43,747 nt of DNA from an uncultured Muribaculaceae bacterium (GTDB taxonomy: Bacteria; Bacteroidota; Bacteroidia; Bacteroidales; Muribaculaceae), in contig CAJTOB010000023.1 of the NCBI GenBank assembly GCA_910578035.1, positions 1 through 43,747 of the forward strand, written 5' to 3'. How positions within the stretch are numbered: position 1 is the stretch's first letter; every line of letters starts with the position of its first letter. Under the pieces are notes generated by a model that worked only from the letters and a program-made list of their open reading frames with translations, was not told the DNA's origin and ran no database searches. Shown piece after piece: positions 9,553 through 19,900 of the stretch. A program made the translations under genes and the position numbers.

Positions 9553-12500
9553 TTAGAATGAAAGAGTTATACCGCCGGAGAGAGCGCGTATGGGGGCATA
9601 GTAATTATTATTTGGTGCGCCTGTGAACGACTGGCGTGGGTCAAGACCCTGACGCTTGCTCCATACCCATACATTATCGGCCGCAAAATAAACGCGAAGC
9701 TTGCTAAGATACATCTTACGGACAATGTTCTGAGGAAGTGTATAACCGAAATTAAGATTCTGCAATGACAGATAAGATGCATTAGTAAGGAATCGGCTCT
9801 GAGTCTGAGCTATGCTGAGGTCGTTGTAGATGAATCGGGGAATGTTCGAAGAAGTATTGTTCACCGTCCAGGCATTGAGAGCATCAGCGTGAATGTTCGA
9901 ACCGCCGGAAGAACTTACCGCAGGGCTCATGAGCGACTGGTAGCCACTGTCATAAACCTGTCCGCCAATCTGATACTGGAAGTTGGCAGAGAGATCGAAG
10001 CCTTTGTATTCGAATGTAGTACCAAAACCGCCATAAACAGGAGCGAGTGCGGTGCCACAATTCATCATAGTAGCTTTTTCGTAGTCTGTGGTTGTTTTTT
10101 CCTCTGTGCTTATAATATTACCATTGTCATCTCTCTTATGCTCAAGCATAGCGTAAACTGTTTTACCAGTTTCTTTGTCAACTCCTACGTATTTCTTCAT
10201 CCAGAATGAATACATAGGAATGTTCTCAGCATACACAGTAGAACCGTTTGTAAAACCATATGTGAGTCCATCGGCAAGTTGCGACTTGCGTTCTTCAGGA
10301 AGTGAGGTTATACGATTCTTATACCATGTAAAGTTGGCGTTGATAGTCCAGGTAAAATCCTTTGTACGAACCGGAACGGCCTGAAGATCGACTTCGATAC
10401 CAGCATTCATCATGTTTCCGACATTTGCATAGTAACCCATAAAACCAGCAGATGCAGGCAACGGGAATGACATTAACATGTCTGATGTCTTACGATAGAA
10501 ACCTTCAAACGAGCCATTGAGACGAGCATTGAAAAGTTCGAATTCAACACCAACGTTAAAGTTACCATTCTTCTCCCACGTAATAGTCTCATTACCTTTG
10601 GTCGAAGGAGTCGCAGCCGGATGACCGCCGGAGTTAATCAGTTCATATGTATCAACATATCGATAGTTACCGATATTATCGTTACCCTGCTCACCATAAG
10701 AAGCTTTCAGTTTGAGAAGGTTCACCCAATCAACATTAAAGAATTCCTCTTTGCTGAGAATCCAGGCAGCACCAACGCTCCAGAAGTTACCCCAGCGGTG
10801 TTTAGGATGGAAGCGGCTGGAAGCATCACGACGGAACGAAGCAGAAGCGAAGTACTTACCATCATAGTCATACTGTGCACGACCAAGCCAACCTTCATTG
10901 TTGTAAGCGCTGTCATACGAACCGGGGCTCTTGTCGGTGATAGCACCGTTGAGTTCTTCATTCGAAGGGAGGAACAGACCGTCCTTTGTAGCATACAAAT
11001 GCTCAAGTATAGTCTTATACCATTCATGACCTACGAGGACATTAACATTGTGAAGATTGTTGAATGTATGTGTCCAGGTAAGAAGCTGCTGGAAAGTATA
11101 GTCGGTATTGCGCGAATGCTGTTTCGAGATAGAACCACCTTTATCAACGCCAGGACCATAATAAGGGTTAGTCATGGTAGTGAGGCGGTACTCGGTAAGG
11201 TTGATATTGTTGTTCGAAGTGAACTTGAAGTCATTGAGAAAACGGATTTCAACAAATCCAGTAGCTGTAAGTTGGTTATCAGTACCTTTATTCTTATCAA
11301 GCATAGCCATACCGATACCATTAAAATCGGAGAATATAGGACGAGTAAGACCTGCATTAGCACCATTACCAAAGTCATACATCTTGAAGCCATTGGCATC
11401 GTACATTATCTGCTTGTTGGCATCACGAAGATACATTGGATAGATAGGTGCGACCTGAGTTGCATAGGCAAACACGTTAGCAGTACCACTGCTTGAGCCT
11501 TCCTGGCTTGTCATATCCTCATGATTGGAATGAGAATAGCTAACATTAGCGCCGACTTTGAGCCAGGGTTTAGCCTGAAAATCTGCAGCGATACGACCTG
11601 TAAAGCGCTCGTAGCTTGAAGGGCTCACAATTATACCATTATTTTTAAGATAGCCCACCGAAGCCATGATATTGCTACGTTCAGTACCTTGGGTTATATT
11701 TACATTATATTCCTGACGAAGGCTGCTCTTGTAAGTCTCGTCCATCCAGTTGTCAGGCTGCAACCAATAGCCATTAAGTTCACGACCCAAAGTAGCGTTG
11801 GGATTAAGGCGACCATTGCGACCAATCAGGCTCTGACCGTCGGGAACTGTATATACTATATAACCAAGACCGCCATTTGCACTGCCTAACATTGTTTCAT
11901 TTGCATTCTTCCACGCAGCATTTGAAGAGAGACCAAGACCACCATCTTCAGTAGGTGTGATACCATAGTTGTAAAGCTGGCTGTAATATGCTTCGTAGTA
12001 ATGACCGGGATTCTTGATATAGTTATAATCCTGCAGGGCTTTTGTATTTGCGCCCCACTTTGCATCGACTGTCACTTTGGCCTCGCCAAGTTTAGCTCGT
12101 TTTGTAGTGATAAGAATGACACCGTTAGCACCACGGGCACCGTAGAGAGCATTAGATGCAGCATCCTTCAGAACCGACATCGATTCGATGTCATTTGTAT
12201 TAAGAGAGTTGATGTCACCAGTAAAAGGTGTGCCATCGACAATCACGAGAGGCGAGTTACCTGCATTGATTGAAGAAAAACCACGCACACGGATTGTCGG
12301 GCTACTCGAACCAGGAGCACCAGAAGCGTTCGAAAGCTGAAGACCGGCAACCTGACCGGAAAGAGCATCAAGAACATTGGTGGCCTGAGTCTTTTCAATC
12401 GTCGCAGAACCTACAGTAGCGGCGGAGCCGGTGAAAGAGGATTTCTTCTGTTCGCCGTATGCGACAACAATCACGGGGTCGAGAAGTGCATTGTCTGCAG

Positions 12501-12780
12501 CAAGGCGAATCACCATAGGTTTGTCGGAGATGTTGACCTGCTGGGTCTGATAACCTACGTAGGAAACCGTAAGCTTGCTTGCAGAAGCTGGTACCTGCAG
12601 GGTAAAATTACCGTCCATGTCTGTCGACACACCGTAATTACCTCCTGCTGTGACCGAAACACCGATCAACGGTTCATCGTTCTCGGCGTCCAAGACAGTA
12701 CCTTTGACCGTGCGCGTCTGGGCCGACGCACAGAGGCTCAAAGTAAGCACTGCCACAAGTAATAGAAACAGCTTTTTCAT
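9553..12780 (-). CDS. SusC/RagA family TonB-linked outer-membrane transporter
   Basis: A 1075-residue TonB-dependent channel, first gene of the operon. A signal peptide (1-20, ending CASAQ) is followed by a carboxypeptidase-D regulatory-like domain (about 22-110: VKGTVLDAENDEPLIGVSV ... LTVSYVGYQ), then the plug domain with DPVIVVAYG and the family marker SxRGxxS-like VRGFSSINAGNSPL, DIESMSVLKDA and LYGARGANGVILITTK, then a 22-strand barrel ending GGITLSF. It forms a complex with the following SusD protein and imports oligomers using TonB energy. No sigma/anti-sigma pair or hybrid two-component regulator lies next to it, so its control is not evident. Confidence 0.96.
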   Translation of the reverse strand: MKKLFLLLVAVLTLSLCASAQTRTVKGTVLDAENDEPLIGVSVTAGGNYGVSTDMDGNFTLQVPASASKLTVSYVGYQTQQVNISDKPMVIRLAADNALLDPVIVVAYGEQKKSSFTGSAATVGSATIEKTQATNVLDALSGQVAGLQLSNASGAPGSSSPTIRVRGFSSINAGNSPLVIVDGTPFTGDINSLNTNDIESMSVLKDAASNALYGARGANGVILITTKRAKLGEAKVTVDAKWGANTKALQDYNYIKNPGHYYEAYYSQLYNYGITPTEDGGLGLSSNAAWKNANETMLGSANGGLGYIVYTVPDGQSLIGRNGRLNPNATLGRELNGYWLQPDNWMDETYKSSLRQEYNVNITQGTERSNIMASVGYLKNNGIIVSPSSYERFTGRIAADFQAKPWLKVGANVSYSHSNHEDMTSQEGSSSGTANVFAYATQVAPIYPMYLRDANKQIMYDANGFKMYDFGNGANAGLTRPIFSDFNGIGMAMLDKNKGTDNQLTATGFVEIRFLNDFKFTSNNNINLTEYRLTTMTNPYYGPGVDKGGSISKQHSRNTDYTFQQLLTWTHTFNNLHNVNVLVGHEWYKTILEHLYATKDGLFLPSNEELNGAITDKSPGSYDSAYNNEGWLGRAQYDYDGKYFASASFRRDASSRFHPKHRWGNFWSVGAAWILSKEEFFNVDWVNLLKLKASYGEQGNDNIGNYRYVDTYELINSGGHPAATPSTKGNETITWEKNGNFNVGVEFELFNARLNGSFEGFYRKTSDMLMSFPLPASAGFMGYYANVGNMMNAGIEVDLQAVPVRTKDFTWTINANFTWYKNRITSLPEERKSQLADGLTYGFTNGSTVYAENIPMYSFWMKKYVGVDKETGKTVYAMLEHKRDDNGNIISTEEKTTTDYEKATMMNCGTALAPVYGGFGTTFEYKGFDLSANFQYQIGGQVYDSGYQSLMSPAVSSSGGSNIHADALNAWTVNNTSSNIPRFIYNDLSIAQTQSRFLTNASYLSLQNLNFGYTLPQNIVRKMYLSKLRVYFAADNVWVWSKRQGLDPRQSFTGAPNNNYYAPIRALSGGITLSF

Positions 12781-12883
12781 ACTTAGAAAAAATTAGACAT
12801 AAAATTGATTGATTCAGTTTGTTCTTTGTTAGGTGTCCGTTTCACACGGTGCCTCTGCCGAGGCTATGTGGATAAGGATTGGG

Positions 12884-12891
12884 CAAAGTTA
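12884..12891 (-). promoter_or_regulatory. -7 element of the susC operon
   Basis: The minus strand reads TAACTTTG, matching TAnnTTTG; 20 bases further up is TTTA in place of the usual TTTG. It implies a leader of about 95-100 bases before the susC ATG. The leader contains a small GCCTC/GAGGC hairpin (12851-12864). Confidence 0.6.
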
Positions 12892-13055
12892 ATAAACTTT
12901 TTTTGGATTAGTAAACATTTGGAAAGGGAAAATGTGGAGTTTTAACACTTGATTTGTCACTTTTGCCGCAAATCGAACACTTTTTGCGTTTTTTTGAGCA
13001 AAACAGAGGGTAAGGGGTCTGCCGCATGCTCATGGGCGGCTAAAAAAATGGCAAA
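12892..13055. other. Intergenic region between divergent susC and lipoprotein genes
   Basis: AT-rich spacer upstream of both promoters. Apart from the two promoters listed separately I see no open frame, repeat or operator-like palindrome in it. Confidence 0.5.
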
Positions 13056-13087
13056 TTTGCTTTTTTAAGCCAGAATGTATATTTTTG
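13056..13087 (+). promoter_or_regulatory. Promoter of the 13104 lipoprotein gene
   Basis: TTTG (13056-13059), 20 bases, TATTTTTG (13080-13087): a full Bacteroidetes housekeeping promoter. It ends 16 bases before the ATG, so the leader is very short. Confidence 0.75.
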
Positions 13088-13103
13088 TAAAAATTTACAC
13101 ACC

Positions 13104-14336
13104 ATGAAAAGTTTTGCCGCCGTTTTGCTAATTGCAGTTTTGCTATGTGCTTGTTCGAAGGAAGAGCCGCAGGCTCCTGTGCGCCCCGGAGTGGAAAATC
13201 CAGCCCCATCGACTCCCGATGGCTACCCTGAGGTTGATTTTGCGGCGGGCAATGCTACCGAGCACCGCACGGACGGCGCCGACGGCGAAATACACATTAT
13301 ATTATATAGAAAGGCCAGCAACAGGTCTCTGCCTTATGTATGCGCCATGTCGCTGACAGAGGGCTCTGATTTCGCCTCAATCGACCGCCAGGCCGATTTC
13401 GCCCGCGGCAGCTCGACGGCAGAGGCTGTGTTGCGGTTCTCTCCGTCGAAAATGGGCGCGCAACGTCGCGCGGCAACTGTAAAACTTACCGAGGAGGGCA
13501 AGACGCTGTCGATAGTATTCATAAAAACCGACACTCAATGGAGCGAGGCGGAGGTGATGCTTATGTTTGACGGGCGCGAGTTCAAGAGAGTCGAAGCCAG
13601 ATACCGCAAGGAGGGCGACAAAACCGACTGGATCATCAGCCGCGAGGGCGTCGAAAGACGTTTTATGGTTGACAAGGGTATTCCGTCTGTGAGCGCGACA
13701 GGAAGCGTGGCAGAGGCTTCTGTCTATGGCAAAGCCGAGCTATGGCCGGCAGTCGGGGTGCCGTGCTATTATTCAGACGAGTTCATTGCGCTGAATGTAT
13801 GCGCCATCGCCGACGGCAAAGCCGAATTTCCCCACACTGAATATTTCTTCAGACAGGCAGGACAATATGCCACAGCAAGAATCTGCGACGGATGGCTGCT
13901 GCCGGTCCTTGCCATAGATGCCAAGCTATTGGACCCTGCGAGCAACATGTGGAGCGCTCCGGCGCGCATCGAACCCGACGGCAGTCTTACGGTCTTCTCG
14001 CCGTATCATCACCTCTCGCCGGTCCATATTGTGAACGGTGCGCCGCTGTCGGCCACCTGGCATATCTCGTTAAACGGAGCCGAGGCGTCTCTGAAGCCTC
14101 AGTTTTCTGGATTCAGCAATAAAGATGTGTTTGATTTCGATTTTACTATAGCCGCCGAGGGTCGCTGCGAGGGTGATATGTCGAAAATCGTATTCGACAG
14201 ACCGATGCACAATTGCAATGCCGACGGCCTGAAAAACGTTATCATAGAATGCACTTGGGGCAATCTCCAGCCTACGATAATCGAAATTGTGCTACGTATC
14301 GAGCATCAGAGCCATATAGGGGCGGCGGGTCGGTAA
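13104..14336 (+). CDS. Lipoprotein with an Ig-like N-terminal domain, function unknown
   Basis: A 410-residue predicted lipoprotein: hydrophobic signal and lipobox LLCACS (Cys17), a proline-rich linker (about 22-45), then a BACON- or Ig-like strand pattern near residues 50-140 (RRAATVKLTEEGKTLSIVF). The remainder is beta-rich with an aromatic segment (WLLPVLAIDAKLLDPASNMW). I do not recognise a named family for the C-terminal part. It has its own promoter. Its last 45 bases overlap the convergent acetyltransferase gene on the other strand, so the exact C-terminus (EHQSHIGAAGR) may be an accident of read-through into that gene. Confidence 0.65.
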   Translation: MKSFAAVLLIAVLLCACSKEEPQAPVRPGVENPAPSTPDGYPEVDFAAGNATEHRTDGADGEIHIILYRKASNRSLPYVCAMSLTEGSDFASIDRQADFARGSSTAEAVLRFSPSKMGAQRRAATVKLTEEGKTLSIVFIKTDTQWSEAEVMLMFDGREFKRVEARYRKEGDKTDWIISREGVERRFMVDKGIPSVSATGSVAEASVYGKAELWPAVGVPCYYSDEFIALNVCAIADGKAEFPHTEYFFRQAGQYATARICDGWLLPVLAIDAKLLDPASNMWSAPARIEPDGSLTVFSPYHHLSPVHIVNGAPLSATWHISLNGAEASLKPQFSGFSNKDVFDFDFTIAAEGRCEGDMSKIVFDRPMHNCNADGLKNVIIECTWGNLQPTIIEIVLRIEHQSHIGAAGR

Positions 14337-15353
14337 GCCGAATATGTCTCCTGTCTTTTCGGCACTGAAGAGGATGGAGGCAAGCACAGACACGGGCACG
14401 TCGAGCTCCGGGCGGCCGGAAAAAGAATCGCACCTGACGCACGCGCCGTCTGCTATCCTATAGACTCCGGCATTTTCCGGGAAGAGACTGTCGTGCAGCC
14501 GGATATCGGTTTGCAGCCCGGGATGGGCCGCCGCCAGCGCCCCGAGCACAGCCTCAGGATTGATGATGCGGACCATGCCACGCACACGCAGATTGGCCTT
14601 AGAGCCCGACAGGGGCGGACGCCATACTGAAAAGTGCCTTTCTCCGGCCTCCACACGCAGTGTAGCGAGCGCGGCCAGGGCAGTCTCCTCGGTGTCGGCC
14701 ATCAGTGACTTCACTACGACTGTGCTGTCGGGCCGCTTTGCGTTCCAGGCGGCAAAAAGGCATGCCGCGTCAGCGCCGTTGCGGATAAAGACTACGCTGT
14801 GACCGCTCTCAAACTCGAGATCGGCCATGATATGCCTGAAATCGGCCTCCGAATGTATCACGCCGCACCCTACTCTGCTCTCCACCTCATGAAATATCGA
14901 ATAGACAGGCTCTACAGCCTCACCTTCGCCGCCGGCAAAATCGTGAAGCGATGTATAGCGTTCTTCATCGGCATAGAAGGCATCGGCAAAACCGAAGCGA
15001 CTGTAAAAGGCGTATAGACTGCGGTTTGCGGGTATAAGTTCACAGAATGCATACCCCCGGCGGCGCGCCTCGGCAAGGGCTTCGATGACGGCTTGAGACG
15101 CAAGCCCGCGAGTGCGGGCCTCGGGCTTTGTAGCCACACAACTGATATATCCCGAGGGTATAACCGTGCCGGCATAGGCAAATCCGAACTCTTTCAGTAG
15201 AGCCGATGCCGATGCTCGCCCGGCCGAGTCGGCGGCAAGAAAGATGTCGGCATCGGAGTTGTCGCCCACAACCTCTTCGAAAAACCAGCGGCGCCAGCGC
15301 GGACTGTCGTCAAAAGCCGATGCATAGATATCTTCAAACTGAGTTTTTTTCAT
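14292..15353 (-). CDS. Eis-like GNAT N-acetyltransferase
   Basis: A 353-residue cytoplasmic acetyl-CoA-dependent acetyltransferase with the three-part layout of the Eis family: N-terminal GNAT domain (SGYISCVATKPEARTRGLAS, with the RxxGLA acetyl-CoA loop, and LYAFYSRFGF, whose Tyr corresponds to the Eis catalytic Tyr region), a second degenerate GNAT domain (about 170-270), and a C-terminal SCP2-like domain (VYRIADG ... LDVPVSVLASILFS). In Eis the terminal carboxylate is catalytic; here the chain ends MALMLDT. The start at 15353 was chosen because the ATG overlaps the stop of the upstream NADH dehydrogenase by one base (TAATG), a usual coupling. The acceptor is unknown: amines, peptides or aminoglycosides are possible by family. 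Confidence 0.82.
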   Translation of the reverse strand: MKKTQFEDIYASAFDDSPRWRRWFFEEVVGDNSDADIFLAADSAGRASASALLKEFGFAYAGTVIPSGYISCVATKPEARTRGLASQAVIEALAEARRRGYAFCELIPANRSLYAFYSRFGFADAFYADEERYTSLHDFAGGEGEAVEPVYSIFHEVESRVGCGVIHSEADFRHIMADLEFESGHSVVFIRNGADAACLFAAWNAKRPDSTVVVKSLMADTEETALAALATLRVEAGERHFSVWRPPLSGSKANLRVRGMVRIINPEAVLGALAAAHPGLQTDIRLHDSLFPENAGVYRIADGACVRCDSFSGRPELDVPVSVLASILFSAEKTGDIFGLPTRRPYMALMLDT

Positions 15354-16642
15354 TATTTCCAATATGAGCGAAGTGGATAGCGGTCGGAACGCATGAGCAG
15401 CCTCAGGCCCGACGAAAAAGTAAAATAGCCCCATATCCAGTTGATAAACACGACCGTGCGGTTTCTCATGCCCAACAATGACATAAGATGCACGAACATC
15501 CACGCAAACCACGCAATGCGGCCGCTCAGATGAAAACCGCGCATATCGACCACAGCGCGGTTGCGTCCTATCGTAGCCATAGAGCCTTTATCGCAATAGC
15601 GGAAGGGCTCCATAGGCTCATCGGCATAGCGGCTGAGATTGCGGGCAAGACATCGGGCCTGCTGCATGGCCACAGGCGCAACCTGCGGCAGCCCTGACGG
15701 ATAGCCGTCGGCCGTCTGAAGTGATATGTCGCCTATGGCATAGACATCGGGCACACCCTCGACGGCATTGCTGGCATCGACAGCCCAGCGGCCTCCGCGA
15801 GCAGGCCGCACATCGGTGCCTTCAAGCGGAATTGCAACGCCCGTAATGCCGGCCGTCCATATGACAGAGTCTGCGGCGATAGTCGACCCGTCGGCGAAAG
15901 AGAGCACCTTGTCTGCATATCCTTTCATCACCTTTCCGAGTTGCACCTCTACAAGAAGCGAACCGAGAGCTTTGAAGGCGTCCTCGCCCGATTTCGCACT
16001 CATATTGCCGAGCAGCCGGGAACTGCCCTCTACGAGCACCACACGCATTTCGCCAGGGTCTATCGAGGGATATTCGCGCTTCAGCACATATCGTTTCAAT
16101 TCGCCGAGCGCACCGGCAATCTCCACACCGGTCGGACCTCCTCCGACCACCACAAAAGTGAGCAGCCGCCGCCTCAGAGCGTCATCGCGGCACAGCGCGG
16201 CCCTCTCCAGACAGGCAAGCACCTCGTTGCGGCAGCGAATGGCCTCTGTGGTACTCTTGAGGGTAAACACATACTTCTCAAGGTCGGGTATCCCGAAAAA
16301 GTTATTGGTAGAACCGGCGGCCAGCACGAGAGTGTCGTAATGGAGCGTCTCATAATCGGTAACAACCTTCTTCGCGGCAACGTCTATGGTTCTGACATCG
16401 CCGAAGTGAAAACTCACCCCACGGTAATGCCGCCCGCGAATCTCGCGTCGCAAGGGAAACGAAATAGTAGAGGGCTCAAGGCCGGAAGAGGCAACCTGAT
16501 AAAACAGCGGCGGGAAACTATGATAATTGTTTCGGTCGACAAGCACAACTTCCCACTTGCTTTTGTCTACATATCGGGCCACCGACAAGCCTCCGAAGCC
16601 GCCTCCGATGATAAGCAAACGTTGTTTCTGTTCTGTTCTCAT
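15353..16642 (-). CDS. Type II NADH dehydrogenase (NDH-2)
   Basis: A 429-residue flavoprotein that passes electrons from NADH to quinone at the inner membrane without pumping protons. It has the FAD-binding LLIIGGGFGGLSVAR near the N-terminus, the NADH-binding VVVGGGPTGVEIAGAL in the middle, the second FAD motif VYAIGDIS, and a C-terminal amphipathic or hydrophobic part (WFAWMFVHLMSLLGMRN, then YFTFSSGLRLL) typical for membrane attachment. I chose MRTEQKQ at 16642 as start; an upstream GTG at 16708 would put a terminator-like hairpin inside the coding region. It is translationally coupled to the downstream acetyltransferase. Confidence 0.93.
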   Translation of the reverse strand: MRTEQKQRLLIIGGGFGGLSVARYVDKSKWEVVLVDRNNYHSFPPLFYQVASSGLEPSTISFPLRREIRGRHYRGVSFHFGDVRTIDVAAKKVVTDYETLHYDTLVLAAGSTNNFFGIPDLEKYVFTLKSTTEAIRCRNEVLACLERAALCRDDALRRRLLTFVVVGGGPTGVEIAGALGELKRYVLKREYPSIDPGEMRVVLVEGSSRLLGNMSAKSGEDAFKALGSLLVEVQLGKVMKGYADKVLSFADGSTIAADSVIWTAGITGVAIPLEGTDVRPARGGRWAVDASNAVEGVPDVYAIGDISLQTADGYPSGLPQVAPVAMQQARCLARNLSRYADEPMEPFRYCDKGSMATIGRNRAVVDMRGFHLSGRIAWFAWMFVHLMSLLGMRNRTVVFINWIWGYFTFSSGLRLLMRSDRYPLRSYWK

Positions 16643-16688
16643 GTATTTGAAACACGCACAGGGCGCGCCCGGTTTGCATACGGGCATC

Positions 16689-16716
16689 ATAAAAGGGAAC
16701 TCTATCACAGAGTTCC
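16689..16716 (-). terminator. Terminator-like hairpin in the NDH-2 leader
   Basis: A perfect 10-base stem, AAGGGAACTC with GAGTTCCCTT, 7-base loop, then TTTTAT on the minus strand. It lies 47 bases before the NDH-2 ATG and downstream of a candidate promoter at 16780-16811, so it is either the end of the carB transcript or an attenuator. Confidence 0.6.
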
Positions 16717-16779
16717 CTTCTATGGGTTTCCAATAGGTACAATTTCTAAGGTAAAAAAGATTGTTTTAGGTTTGCGCTA

Positions 16780-16811
16780 CAAAGTTCTACCTTTTTGGAC
16801 GCGCTGCCAAA
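16780..16811 (-). promoter_or_regulatory. Candidate NDH-2 promoter
   Basis: The minus strand reads TTTG (16811-16808), 20 bases, GAACTTTG (16787-16780), one base off TAnnTTTG at each of the first positions. It would give a leader of about 130 bases that contains the hairpin at 16689-16716. The rest of 16717-16981 is AT-rich with no gene. Confidence 0.45.
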
Positions 16812-16981
16812 TATTTTTATATGTTATCCAACATATTTCTTTAGCACTTTGAAAACGAACCAACAGCCACCTTCGTTTAAATACCTATCTTTCAAAAAAT
16901 TAATCAATTTTTAATAAAAGCTGTTGCACTCAACGCCTTTTGTTAAAAAATGTCAATTATCGATTTTTCAAGCTATATTGC

Positions 16982-19900
16982 TCAATATTCCTGCCAGCTT
17001 TTTATTTCGATATCATCGAGCGAAATCCGTGTAAAAGCCCTTACAAAAGCCGATGCAAGGCGAGAATTTGTAAGCAGCGGAATGTTGAGATCGATGGCCG
17101 CACGACGAATCTTACGGCCATTGCTGAGCTCGGTGCCGGTGAGGTTTTTCGGAATGTTCACCACAAAATCCACCTCATGGTTGTGAAGCAGATCGAGAGC
17201 CTGCGGCTGCGACTCCGGCATCGACGGCCAGTAAACGCGCACAGCCGGTATTCCGTTCTCGTTCAGGAACTGGCAAGTTCCTCCGGTGGCATATATGGTG
17301 AGTCCGGCACGATGGAGCAGATGTGCAGCTTCGAGCATGTCGGCCTTCTGCTTGGGCGTACCGGTGCTCAGCAGCACTGCCTTGTGCGGCACACGGAGCC
17401 CCACGGCGAGCAGCGAAGTTAGCACTGCGGCGTCTGTGTCGTCGCCCAGACAGCCTACTTCGCCTGTCGAGGCCATATCGACACCGAGCACAGGGTCGGC
17501 GCCTCCGAGTCGTGAGAATGAGAACTGCGAGGCCTTAACGCCTACATAGTCGAGGTCGAAAGCACTCTTCAAAGGCTTCTCGACCGGCAGACCGAGCATG
17601 ACGCGGGTAGCAAGGTCGATAAAGTTGATTTTCAACACTTTTGACACAAAGGGGAAGCTTCGCGATGCTCGGAGATTGCACTCTATCACCTTGATATCAT
17701 TGTTCTTGGCAAGAAACTGGATATTGAACGGCCCCGATATATTCAGCGCCTTGGCAATACGACCGGCAACCTTCTTTATGCGCCTCATGGTCTCGACATA
17801 TAGCTTCTGAGGCGGGAACTGGATTGTCGCGTCGCCGCTGTGCACACCGGCAAACTCTATATGTTCTGAGATTGCATATGCCTTTATCTCGCCGTCGGCG
17901 GCTACGGCATCCATCTCTATTTCCTTGGCATACTGAATGAACTCGCTTACCACCACAGGGTGTTTCTTCGACACATTTGCGGCCAGCTTGAGGAAGCGGC
18001 GCAGTTCGTCGGAATTCGAACATACGTTCATGGCAGCGCCCGAAAGCACATAGCTCGGCCGCACAAGCACCGGGAATCCGACCTCAGCCACAAAGCTGTC
18101 TATATCCTCGAAGCTTGTGAGCTCGCGCCAGCGGGGCTGGTCGATGCCCAGGCTATCGAGCATGGCCGAGAATTTATGGCGGTCTTCAGCGCGGTCGATG
18201 CTCTCAGCCGATGTGCCGAGTATATTCACTCCGCTGCCGTCGAGACGTGTGGCAAGGTTGTTCGGTATCTGGCCGCCGACCGACAGAATTACGCCGTGCG
18301 GGTTCTCCAGCTCGAGAATATCCATCACACGCTCGAAAGTAAGCTCGTCGAAATACAGACGGTCGCATATATCGTAGTCGGTCGACACGGTTTCCGGATT
18401 GTAATTTATCATCACCGAGCGCCAGCCTTCCTTGCGGGCGGTCATAAGCGCGTTTACCGAGCACCAGTCGAATTCCACCGACGAGCCGATACGGTACGCA
18501 CCCGACCCGAGGACAACCACCGAACGATGGTCGCCCGTATATTCCACATCGTTATAAGAGCCGTTGTAGGTAAGATAGAGATAGTTTGTCGCCGCCGGAT
18601 ATTCTGCCGCGAGGGTGTCTATCTGCTTCACGCATGGCACAATGCCGATTTCTTTGCGACGGCTGCGCACCGCCATGGTGAGCTCTTCGGCGCGTTCGGT
18701 AAAGCCATCTTTGAAAACAGCACGTCCTATCTGGAAATCACTGAAGCCCTGCTGCTTGGCCTGGCGCATCAATATTTCGGGAACGGCAGCCAGGTCGTTG
18801 AAGCCTTCGAGTTCCTCGGCCGTATCGACAATCTTGCGAAGTTTAAAAAGGAACCAGCGGTCTATTTTGGTAAGCTCGTGTATGCGGTCTACCGTATACC
18901 CTTCGGCAAAAGCCTTTGCAATCACAAATATGCGGCGGTCGGTAGGGGTCTGCAGCGCAGCGTCGATGTCGGGAATATTGAAATCGCGGTTTTCAATAAA
19001 ACCATGCATGCCCTGCCCTATCATTCGGAGACCTTTCTGGATAGCCTCTTCGAAAGTGCGGCCTATAGCCATCACCTCGCCGACTGATTTCATAGACGAG
19101 CCGATATGGCGGTCAACACCGTGGAACTTGCCGAGGTCCCAACGCGGAATCTTCACCACAACATAGTCGAGAGCCGGCTCGAAGAAGGCAGAAGTACTCT
19201 GGGTCACATTATTGCGGAGGTCGAACAGACCGTAGCCAAGCGCAAGCTTGGCGGCGACAAAGGCCAGCGGATAGCCCGTAGCCTTCGATGCAAGCGCCGA
19301 CGAACGACTCAGACGGGCGTTCACCTCGATGACACGATAGTCCATCGACTCGGGGTCGAAGGCATATTGCACATTACACTCGCCCACGATGCCGATGTGG
19401 CGTATAATCTTGATAGCGAGCGAGCGAAGATAGTGGTAATCGTCGTTCGACAATGTCTGAGACGGAGCCACGACAATACTCTCGCCGGTATGAATGCCGA
19501 GCGGGTCGAAATTCTCCATGTTGCACACCGTGATACAGTTGTCGTAGCGGTCGCGTACAACCTCGTATTCGACTTCTTTCCAGCCCTTGAGCGACTTCTC
19601 GACAAGCACCTGAGGAGAAAACGAGAGAGCCTTTTCGACAAGAGCTACAAGCTCGGCGTCGTTATCGCAGAAACCGCTTCCGAGACCGCCGAGGGCATAG
19701 GCCGCGCGCACAATCACCGGGTAGCCCAGCCCGCGGGCAACACGCAGAGCGTCGTCTACCGTATCGACCGCCTCACTCGATATAGTCTTTACGTCTATCT
19801 GATTGAGCTTTTCGACGAATAGCTCGCGGTCTTCAGTATCCATAATGGCCTGAACGGGCGTGCCGAGCACTTCCACGCCATAACGCTTGAGAACACCCGT

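Noticed and set aside
15354..15512. Upstream extension of the acetyltransferase
   Set aside because: The extra N-terminal residues lie within the NDH-2 gene; the ATG with the one-base overlap is the better start.
17960..19087. 375-codon frame opposite carB
   Set aside because: A frame shadow of a conserved gene; no start signals and no recognisable domains.
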